Positions 37,301 to 49,300 of a stretch of DNA of 64,000 bases are shown here, one piece after another (positions within the stretch are counted from its first letter, which is position 1; each line of letters starts with the position of its first letter). The position numbers were made by a program, and so were the translations under genes. Origin of the DNA: Lamellibrachia columna (taxonomy: Eukaryota; Annelida; Polychaeta; Sabellida; Siboglinidae); assembly GCA_963662155.1 (NCBI GenBank), contig OY759275.1, positions 1,130,001-1,194,000 on the forward strand, read 5' to 3'. The notes under the pieces are model-generated. The model had not been told where the DNA came from, ran no database searches, and was given only the letters and a program-made list of their open reading frames with translations.

Positions 37301-40300
37301 CCATCATGTAATCTTATGGGTGTAACTGATACACCCATCATGTAATCTTATGGGTGTTACTGATACACCCATCATGTAATCTTATGGGTGTTACTGATAC
37401 ACCCATCATGTAATCTTATGGGTGTAACTGATACACCCATCATGTAATCTTATGGGTGTTACTGATACACCCATCATGTAATCTTATGGGTGTAACTGAT
37501 ACACCCATCATGTAATCTTATGGGTGTTATGATACACCCATCATGTAATCTTATGGGTGTAACTGATACACCCATCATGTAATCTTATGGGTGTTACTGA
37601 TACACCCATCATGTAATCTTATGGGTGTAACTGATACACCCATCATGTAATCTTATGGGTGTAACTGATACACCCATCATGTAATCTTATGGGTGTTACT
37701 GATACACCCATCATGTAATCTTATGGGTGTTACTGATACACCCATCATGTAATTTTATGGGTGTTACTGATACACCCATCATGTAATCTTATGGGTGTTA
37801 CTGATACACCCATCATGTAATCCCATAAACGTCTGATAATAATATTTTTCCACATGTATTGGAAATTGTACTGAAAAAGCAAGGTCGATATTCATGAAGA
37901 GAGAATATTCAAAGTCGATTTTCATAAAGAGAGAACAGTCAAGATCGATATTCATAAAGAGAGAACAGTCAAGGCTGATATTCATAGAGAACAGTCAAGG
38001 TCGATATTTATAAATAGAGAACAGTCAAGGTCGATATTCATAAATAGAGAACAGTCAACAAGGTCGATATTCATAGAGAACAGTCAAGGTTGATATTCAT
38101 AAAGAGAGAACAGTCAAGGTCAATATTCATAAATAGAGAACAGTCAAGGCCGATATTCATAAAGAGAGAACAGTCAAGGTCAATATTCATAAAGAGAGAA
38201 CAGTCAAGGTCGATATTCATAAAGAGAGAACAGACAAATTTTAAATAAATTGTTTTTGACAGCCAAAATGTTAGATATCATTTGTACATATCACATGACT
38301 TCATAGTAAGAAAATGATCAGACTTTGTAGATATAAAGGTAAAGACTATAGACAGACCATACACAGACCATAGAGAGACGATCAGTTCGTACCTTTCACG
38401 AACCCCATGCCGCGTATCTCGCCCACCATGCTGTTGACCAGGGCATGCTTACACTGCAGCCAGAGCTGGGCATCCAGGCGGGCACGACTGTGGTATCCTT
38501 CTCCCTCCGGCTCCCTCTCACTTGCCTCAGTCACTGGGCTCGCTTCCGTCATCAGATGTACCTTCTTCAACGATGACGTTCTGGTGACAGGGAGACATGA
38601 AGGCTTGTTGACACATGACACTCAGGACTGCCTTTCTCATAACAGAATAATATGTTGTAAGGTAGACCTTGACGCTGTATAATTCTCATGTGTCTCCATG
38701 TTATGTGTCTATTTAAAAGAACAATTCTAAAAGTGCACAAAAAAGAATAGACCTTGGTAAACATAATAATGTCAAACAATAAGACAGGCATCAAAATGTT
38801 TGGTTTGTTTATATGCACCTTGATTACATGTGGGTTTGTTTACACCCAGCTTGTTTATATATGGGTTTGTTTACACAGGCTTTGTTTATACAACCTGTGG
38901 TTTTGCTTACACCTAGTTTGTTTACACCCATCATGACATATGACATGGCATTGTGGCCAACCCCCTAAGCATTGACCCACCTCTTACTGGTAGACATGAC
39001 ATTGTGGCCAACCCCCTAAGCATTGACCCACCTCTTACTGGTAGACATGACATTGTGGCCAACCCCCTAAGCATTGACCCACCTCTTACTGGTAGACATG
39101 ACATTGTGGCCAACCCCCTAAGCATTGACCCACCTCTTACTGGTAGACATGACATTGTGGCCAACCCCCTAAGCATTGACCCACCTCTTACTGGTAGACA
39201 TGACATTGTGGCCAACCCCCTAAGCATTGACCCACCTCTTACTGGTAGACATGACATTGTGGCCAACCCCCTAAGCATTGACCCACCTCTTACTGGTAGA
39301 CATGACATTGTGGCCAACCCCCTAAGCATTGACCCACCTCTTACTGGTAGACATGACATTGTGGCCAACCCCCTAAGCATTGACCCACCTCTTACTGGTA
39401 GACACGACATTGTGGCCAACCCCCTACGCATTGTCCCACCTCTTAGTGGCAGACATGACATTGTGGCCAACCCCCTAAGCACTGTCCCACCTGTTAGTGG
39501 CAGACATGGCATTGTAGCAAACCCTCTAAGCATTGTCCCACCTCTTAGTGGCAGACATGGCATTTTGGCCAACCCCCTAAACATTGTCCCACCTCTTACT
39601 GGTAGACATGGCATTTTGGCCAATCCTCTAAGCATTGACCCACCTCTTTATGGCAGACATAGCATTTTGGCCAACCCCCTAAGCACTGTCCCACCTCTTA
39701 ATGATAGACATGGCATTTTGACCAACCCCCTAAGCATTGTCCCACATCTTAATGATAGACATAGCATTTTGGCCAACCCCCTAAGCATTGTCCCACATCT
39801 TAATGATAAATATGGCATTTGGCCAACCCCCTACGCATTGTCCTATGTCTTAATGGTAGATATGGCATTTTGGCTAATCCCCTAAGCATTGTCCCACCTC
39901 TTAGTGGTAGACGTCTCACACTTCTGTCGGAACACATTTGTGTCCTGCAGCATCTTAACAGCAGTGAGGATGATCCTAGCTGCGAGGGAACAGTGGTGTC
40001 GCTGGTTGGCGATGGCAGCGAGATCGAGTCGACTGAGTATGACCAGCTCTAACTCCGCTGCAGACACTGCACCAACACCTACAGGACAGGAGGAAAAACA
40101 TCAATATGTGCACCACTGTTGGCAGTTACTTGGTCTCCTCATTTCTCTCACTCACCACCATGTCTCTCCATTGGCTTCCTGTCACTACCGCATCTCTCCA
40201 TTGGCTTCCTGTCACTACCCCATTTCTCCATTGGCTTCCTGTCACCACCACGTCTCTCCATTGGCTTCCTGTCTCTACCGCATCTCTCCATTGGCTTCCT

Positions 40301-43300
40301 GTCACTACCGCGTTTCTCCATTGGCTTCCTGTCACTACCATGTCTCTCCATTGGTTTCCTGTCACTACCACGCCTCTCCATTGGCTTCCTGTCCTATCAA
40401 GCACTTTCATCTAAGCAACCGGAATATTTACATCAACTATTCCTTTGTGTAAGAAATCCAGACAGCTTCAGTCATCTAGTTCTCGTCTACTTTTTATTCC
40501 TAGAGTTGAAACTGTCAAGTTTCTGCTGCACCAACCAGACCTGTTAAGTTTCTGCTGCACCAACCAGACTGGTCAAGTTTCTGCTGCTCCAACCAGACCT
40601 GTCAAGTTTCTGCTGCACCAACCAGACCTGTAAGTTTCTGCTGCACCAACCAGACCTGTCAAGTTTCTGCTGCACCAACCAGACCTGTCAAGTTTCTGCT
40701 GCACCAACCAGACCTGTCAAGTTTCTGCTGCACCAACCAGACCTGTCAAGTTTCTGCTGCACCAACCAGACCGGTCAAGTTTCTGCTGCACCAACCAGAC
40801 CTGTCAAGTTTCTGCTGCACCAACCAGACCTGTCAAGTTTCTGCTGCACCAACCAGACCTGTCAAGTTTCTGCTGCACCAACCAGACCTGTCAAGTTTCT
40901 GCTGCACCAACCAGACCTGTCAAGTTTCTGCTGCACCAACCAGACCTGTCAAGTTTCTGCTGCACCAACCAGACCTGTCAAGTTTCTGCTGCACCAACCA
41001 GACCTGTCAAGTTTCTGCTGCACCAACCAGACCTGTCAAGTTTCTGCTGCACCAACCAGACCTGTCAAGTTTCTGCTGCACCAACCAGACCTGTCAAGTT
41101 TCTGCTGCACCAACCAGACCTGTCAAGTTTCTGCTGCACCAACCAGACCTGTCAAGTTTCTGCTGCACCAACCAGACCTGTCAAGTTTCTGCTGCACCAA
41201 CCAGACCTGTCAAGTTTCTGCTGCACCAACCAGACCTGTCAAGTTTCTGCTGCACCAACCAGACCTGTCAAGTTTCTGCTGCACCAACCAGACCTGTCAA
41301 GTTTCTGCTGCACCAACCAGACCTGTCAAGTTTCTGCTGCACCAACCAGACCTGTCAAGTTTCTGCTGCACCAACCAGACCTGTCAAGTTTCTGCTGCAC
41401 CAACCAGACCTGTCAAGTTTCTGCTGCACCAACCAGACCTGTCAAGTTTCTGCTGCACCAACCAGACCTGTCAAGTTTCTGCTGCACCAACCAGACCTGT
41501 CAAGTTTCTGCTGCACCAACCAGACCTGTCAAGTTTCTGCTGCACCAACCAGACCTGTCAAGTTTCTGCTGCACCAACCAGACCTGTCAAGCTTCTGAAA
41601 GGTAAAAACTGGAGATTTGTGCACGATGCAAAATCACGAGTGAACCCACCAAATGATGAATTCATCAAGCGTCAGTCAATGGATACACAGCCGATTGCGG
41701 GAATGCTTATTCGTGCGAATGATTGTTTTGATTCAATGTTTGCAGACCATGTAATAATTTCCATCCAATTAAAATATCTATGACATGATTCCAGTGGCGA
41801 GAGAATTCAAAAATATGCAACAACACGAATATTAACAGTGTTGCTATTCAGAAAGTTCCCCACACAATGGAAATGGGAAAATATTTATTTCTAAAAACAG
41901 AGCTTGGTCAGAAAATTTTGGGCAGAATGGTAGGAAACATAAAAAATGGGAGGAATCATGAAAGAAGGGAGATTTCATTTCCCGCGCGGTAGAACAGGAG
42001 ATGGGTCCCAAAAGCTGGAGCCTCCCGTCAGAAACGGGAGACTTAACACATCTGGCACCAACTCTTGGGAATTCATTCCATGTTAGTGTTTAGCCAGTAG
42101 CTAATACAATTTTGCAGTCAACTAAAGATATACCTTTTCAACCGTGCTTTCTGACCTTAGATGCCCAGTGTATTCATCCATCTGTTGACCTTGGTTATCC
42201 TCCCCAGTGTATTCATACATCTATTGACCTTGGTTATCCTCCTCAGTGTATTCATCCATCTATTGACCTTGGTTGTCCTCCTCAGTGTATTCATACATCT
42301 ATTGACCTTGGTTATCCTCCTCAGTGTATTCATACATCTATTGACCTTGGTTATCCTCCTCAGTGTATTCATCCATCTGTTGACCTTGGTTATCCTCCCC
42401 AGTGTATTCATACATCTATTGACCTTGGTTATCCTCCTCAGTGTATTCATCCATCTATTGACCTTGGTTGTCCTCCTCAGTGTATTCATACATCTATTGA
42501 CCTTGGCTATCCTCCTCAGTGTATTCATACATCTATTGACCTTGGTTATCCTCCTCAGTGTATTCATCCATCTGTTGACCTTGGTTATCCTCCCCAGTGT
42601 ATTCATACATCTATTGACCTTGGTTATCCTCCTCAGTGTATTCATCCATCTATTGACCTTGGTTGTCCTCCTCAGTGTATTCATACATCTATTGACCTTG
42701 GTTATCCTCCTCAGTGTATTCATCCATATGTTGACCTTGGCTATCCTCCTCAGTGTATTCATACATCTATTGACCTTGGTTATCATCCTCAGTATATTCA
42801 TCCATCTATTGACCTTGGTTATCCTCCCCAGTGTATTCATACATCTATTGACCTTGGTTATCCTCCTCAGTATATTCATCCATATGTTGACCTTGGTTAT
42901 CCTCCTCAGTGTATTCATACATCTATTGACCTTGGTTATCATCCTCAGTGTATTCATCCATATGTTGACCTTGGTTATCCTCCTCAGTGTATTCATACAT
43001 CTATTGACCTTGGTTATCCTCCTCAGTATATTCATCCATATGTTGACCTTGGTTATCCTCCTCAGTGTATTCATACATCTATTGACCTTGGTTATCCTCC
43101 TCAGTATATTCATCCATATGTTGACCTTGGTTATCCTCCTCAGTGTATCCATCCATCTATTGACCTTGGTTGTCTTCCCCAGTGTATGTATTCATCCCTT
43201 TGTTGTCCTCCCCAGTGTATCCATCCATCTATTGACCTTGGTTATCCTCCCCAGTGTATCCATCCATTTATTGACCTTGGTTGTCCTTCCCAGAGTATTC

Positions 43301-46300
43301 ATCCACCTATTGACCTTGGTTGTCCTCCCCAGTGTATCCATCCACCTATTGACTGTCCTCCCCAGTGTATCCATCCACCTATTGACCTTGGTTGTCCTCC
43401 CCAGTGTATCCAACCATGTGTTGACAATTTTAATATTGCTGACCGATTTCAAGATTGACCAACCCTTTTGTTTTGAGCTAGATTATTATTAGAATTGGGG
43501 AAGACAAGGAGATGGTGTGAGGGAAGGTGAAGGTCAATGAGAGGGAAGACGAAGGGGAACATAGTGGAAATATGAGGGAAAGGTGTGTGAAGATTAGTGG
43601 GAATGTGTAAGAAGAGAAGAAAGGTGCAGAGTAGTAGGAAATGAGGGTGAAGAAATCGGACAGAGAAACAATCGTACCTCCTCCTGCATTGGCGTTCTCA
43701 ATGATGACCTCTGACATTGAGGTCAGGGTAAGGTCAGCGGCAGCCAACATGATCCCTTTAACTACATCAAGAGTCAAAGGCTTCTTTGGATTAGTGAAAC
43801 ACTTTGAGCATCGCTTGACACCAGAACCACCAGCCTCCGTCTCTGTAGACACATAACATGCTCCAGACATTACGGAGACAAAGAAGTCTCAAATTAATAC
43901 TGACAACATCAACTGGGTTTAATTAATTTGCTGCAGATATAGCATACTATACACCTCTGATTTAAGAACAGAACTGGGAAATAATCATAATCAAGCAAAA
44001 TCAATAATAATTATGCTGATGCCTTGCCATGTTGTCCTACTAGTGGCTGTCCATGTACAAACCTTCCTCAGCATCCAGTTTGTTCTTCGCTTTGGGTGTC
44101 TTTGTGGCGTGGACACTGCTGACAGATGCTCTGGAACTTCTACCCCCTGGGGCGGGCGGTGGGTGGTGGGGCTCAATGATCAGGGTGTGGCCGGGAGCAC
44201 TGAAACAGGAAAGAAGGTGTAAACCATCTCTTCCTACACATAAAACCCATCTCCTCCCTCCCATCTACAACCCATTTCCTCCCTCCCATCCACAATCCAT
44301 CTCCCTCCCATCTGCAACCCGTCTCCTCCCTCCCACCCGCAACCCATCTCCTCCCTCCCATCCACAACCCATATCTCCCTCCCATCTACAACCTATCTCT
44401 CCCTCTCATTTACAACCCATCGCTCCCTCCCATCGTTAACCAATCTCTCCCTCCCATCTACAACCAATCTCTCCCTCCCATCTACAACCCATCTCTCCCT
44501 CCCATCGTTAATCATTCTCTCCCTCCCATCTACAACCAATCTCTCCCTCCCATCTATAACCAATCTCTCCATCCCATCTACAACCAATCTCTCCCTCCCA
44601 TCGTTAACCAATCTCTCCCTCCCATCTACAACCCATCTCTCCCTCCCATCTACAACCAATCTCTCCCTCCCATCTACAACCCATCTCTCCCTCCCATCGT
44701 TAACCAATCTCTCCCTCCCATCTACAACCAATCTCTCCCTCCCATCTACAACCCATCTCTCCCTCCCATCTACAACCGATCGCTCCCTCCCATCGTTAAC
44801 CAATCTCTCCCTCCCATCTACAACCCATCTCTCCCTCCCATCTACAACCCATCTCTCCCTCCCATCTACAACCTATCTCTCCCTCCCATTGTTAACCAAT
44901 CTCTCCCTCCCATCTACAACCAATCTCTCCCTCCCATCTACAACCCATCTCTCCCTCCCATCTACAACCCATCTCTCCCTCCCATCTACAACCCATCTCT
45001 CCCTCCCATCGTTAACCAATCTCTCCCTCCCATCTACAACCCATCTCTCCCTCCCATCATTAACCAATCTCTCCCTCCCATCTACAACCAATCTGTCCCT
45101 CCCATCTACAACCCATCGCTCCCTCCCATCTACAACCCATCTCTCCCTCCCATCGTTAACCAATCTCTCCCTTCCATCTACAACCCATCTCTCCCTCCCA
45201 TCTACAACCCATCGCTCCCTCCCATCTACAACCAATCTCTCCCTCCCATCGTTAACCAATCTCTCCCTTCCATCTACAACCCATCTCTCCCTCCCATCTA
45301 CAACCCATCGCTCCCTCCCATCTACAACCAATCTCTCCCTCCCATCTACAACCAATCTCTCCCTCCCATCTACAACCAATCTCTCCCTCCCATCTACAAC
45401 CAATCTCTCCCTCCCATCTACAACCAATCTCTCCCTCCCATCTACAACCAATCTCTCCCTCCCATCTACAACTAATCTCTCCCTCCCATCTAAAACCCCA
45501 AACATAAACAACAGTTCCATTACCACTGCACTGGCCATTTTGTACATGATGACCTTGTCATGATGTAAACAACAGTTCCATTGCCACTGGATGTGCCATT
45601 TTGTACATGATGACCTTGTCATGATGTAAACAACAGTTCCATTGCCACTGGATGTGCCATTTTGTACATGATGACCTTGTCATGATGTAAACAACAGTTC
45701 CATTGCCACTGGATGTGCCATTCTGTTCATGATGACCTTGTCATGATGTAAACAACAGTTCCATTGCCTTTGGATGTGCCATTCTGTACATGATGACCTT
45801 GTCATGATGTAAACAACAGTTCCATTGCCACTGGATGTGCCATTCTGTACATGATGACCTTGTCATGATGTAAACAACAGTTCCATTGCCACTGGATGTG
45901 CCATTCTGTGCATGATGACCTTATCATGATGTAAACAACAGTTCCATTGCCACTGGATGTGCCATTTTGTACATGATGACCTTGTCATGATGTAAACAAC
46001 AGTGCCATTGCCACTGGATGTGCCATTCTGTACATTATGACCTTGTCATGATGTAAACAACAGTTCCATTGCCACTGGATGTGCCATTCTGTACATGATG
46101 ACCTTGTCATGATGTAAACAACAGTTTCATTGTGACTGGATGTGCCATTCTGTACATGATGACCTTATCATGATGTAAACAACAGTTCCATAGCCACTGG
46201 ATGTGCCATTTTGTACATGATGACCTTGTCATGATGTAAACAACAGTTCCATTGCCACTGGATGTGCCATTCTGTACATGATGACCTTGTCATGATGTAA

Positions 46301-49300
46301 ACAACAGTTCCATTGCCACTGGATGTGCCATTTTGTACATGATAACCATAACATCTGATTATGAAATCATAACTGCACCCCTGATAGAGCATATTGAATG
46401 CAATAACAGATCGTAAAGTAGGACATTCAGAAATCAATCTTACACTCAAGCGGTCTATTAAGAAACCACTTTCCAGACAGCACAAGTATGGTACATATGT
46501 GATGTCATTGAGGACTGGCAGCAGCGGTATGGTACAGGTATGGTACGTACGTGATGTCACTGAAGACTGGCAGCACAGTTATGGTGTTTGCTATGGCAAT
46601 CAGCAAGTGAGCCTGGACGAGGGACAGGTGGCAGGTGAGGTCAGGCCCGTAGAGGGCGGACAACTTAGTGGACACTTGTCTTACTACGAGGTTCTCCAGC
46701 ACCTGAAACATGGGTCATCATGTATCCCAGGGTTCCACACTGCATATGTATCCCACAATTCTCCAAGAGAACTATCCCATGATCCTACAAGGACCATGAG
46801 ATTCTCCATGACAACTGTATTGTGGTTAGTTGTGACAATCATCTCATCATTTCATCCATCACATGACAACTGTATTTTTATTAGTTGTGACAATCATCTC
46901 ATCATTTCCTCCGTCACATAACTGTATTTTTATTAGTTGTGACAATCATCTCATCATTTCCTCCGTCACATGACAACTATAGTTTTATTAGTTGTGACAA
47001 TCATCTCATCATTTCCTCCATCACATGACAACTGTATTTTTATTAGTTGTGACAATCATCTCATCATTTCCTCCGTCACATGGCCACTGTATTTTTATTA
47101 GTTGTGACAATCATCTCATCATTTCCTCCGTCACATGACAACTGTATTGTGGTTAGCTGTGACAATCATCTCATCATTTCCTCCGTCACATGACAACTGT
47201 ATTGTGGTTAGCTGTGACAATCATCTCATCATTTCCTCCGTCACATGACAACTGTGTTGTGGTTAGCTGTGACAATCATCTCATCATTTCCTCCGTCACA
47301 TGACAACTGTATTGTGGTTAGCTGTGACAATCATCTCATCATTTCCTCCGTCACATGACAACTGTATTGTGGTTAACTGTGACAATCATCTCATCATTTC
47401 CTCCGTCACATGTGTCTAAAATGATCAACTGCCTGTATCCATAAGATTCAACAAGAGCATCTAAAGTAAAACACCAAGCGGAGAAGGGAGCCTGTAATTG
47501 TTATAGAACACAATGATTATTCATCTATATGTAACCACACTTTATGAGATATTTATCAGTTTTGATCTTTAGTGCATTCACACTGTTAGCATTTACACAA
47601 TCTGTAGATAATAAGTTCCACTCTTTATCATCCTCTATGCGAATTATTAAATTGATATCCAAATAGATCTCTGTTTGTCTTTTGGCTTCACACAATCAAA
47701 CCATTGAATATACATCATAGACCAGCTTCATTAATTACATGAACACTTTGAATGATGAGACATCACACGTGAATAACATTATCAGTGACTACAAGTGTGT
47801 GAATCACTAGTGGTGCCACCAGGTGGTGATGGATCACACTAATCATAAACTATTTTCATTGACACACTTATCTTGATCAAAAATGCCAACAGAAAGGTAA
47901 TCTACATAAAACGGGATATCTGTAACCAGATAAAGCTTGTTCTAACACTCCCTCCTGGTAGACCTACTTGTTCTCACACTTCCTCCTACTGGACCTACTT
48001 GTTCAAACCCTATCTCCTGGTGGACCTACTTGTTGCAACACTCCATCCTGGTGGATCTACTTGTTCTAACTCTCCCTCCTAGTGGAGCTACTTGTTCTAA
48101 CACGCCCTCCTAGTGGAGCTACTTGTTCTAACACTCCCTCTTAGTGGAGCTACTTGTTCTAACACTCCCTCCTAGTGGAGCTACTTGTTCTAACACTCAC
48201 TCCTAGTGGAGCTACTTGTTCTAACACTCCCTCCTAGTGGAGCTACTTGTTCTAACTCTCCCTCCTAGTGGAGCTACTTGTTCTAACACTCCCTCCTAGT
48301 GGAGCTACTTGTTCTAACACTCCCTCCTAGTGGAGCTACTTGTTCTAACACTCCCTCCTAGTGGAGCTACTTGTTCTAACTCTCCCTCCTAGTGGAGCTA
48401 CTTGTTCTAACACTCCCTCCAGGTGGAGCTACTTGTTCTAACACTCCCTCCTGGTGGACCTACTTGTTCTAACACTACTTCCTAGTGGAGCTACTTGTTC
48501 TAACACTACTTCCTAGTGGAGCTACTTGTTCTAACACTCCCTCCTAGTGGAGCTACTTGTTCTAACACTCCCTCCTGGTGGAGCTACTTGTTTTAACACT
48601 CCCTCCTAGTGGAGCTACTTGTTCTAACACTCCCTCCTTGTGGAGCTACTTGTTTTAACACTACTTCCTAGTGGAGCTACTTGTTCTAACACTCCCTCCT
48701 AGTGGAGCTACTTGTTTTAACACTCCCTCTTAGTGGAGCTACTTGTTCTAACACTCCCTCCTAGTGGAGCTACTTGTTCTAACACTCCCTCCTGGTGGAC
48801 CTACTTGTTTTAACACTACTTCCTAGTGGAGCTACTTGTTCTAACACTCCCTCCTGGTGGACCTACTTGTTCTAACACTCCCTCCTAGTGGACCTACTTG
48901 TTTTAACACTACTTCCTAGTGGAGCTACTTGTTCTAACACTCCCTCCTAGTGGAGCTACTTGTTCTAACACTCCCTCCTGGTGGACCTACTTGTTTTAAC
49001 ACTACTTCCTAGTGGAGCTACTTGTTCTAACACTCCCTCCTAGTGGAGCTACTTGTTCTAACACTCCCTCCTAGTGGAGCTACTTGTTCTAACACTCCCT
49101 CCTAGTGGAGCTACTTGTTCTAACACTCCCTCCTAGTGGAGCTACTTGTTCTAACACTACTTCCTAGTGGAGCTACTTGTTCTAACACTACTTCCCAGTG
49201 GAGCTACTTGTTCTAACACTCCCTCCTAGTGGAGCTACTTGTTCTAACACTACTTCCTAGTGGAGCTACTTGTTCTAACACTACTTCCCAGTGGAGCTAC

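Noticed and set aside
40505..41592. 29 bp array as another E5 acceptor array
   Set aside because: The shared gttggtgcag is short and the array is ~430 bp from the exon with another array between, so I do not count it as junction-derived.
42112..43492. 448-, 443- and 331-codon frames on both strands
   Set aside because: Thirteen-codon repeat unit open in several frames at once; typical repeat shadow in an intron.
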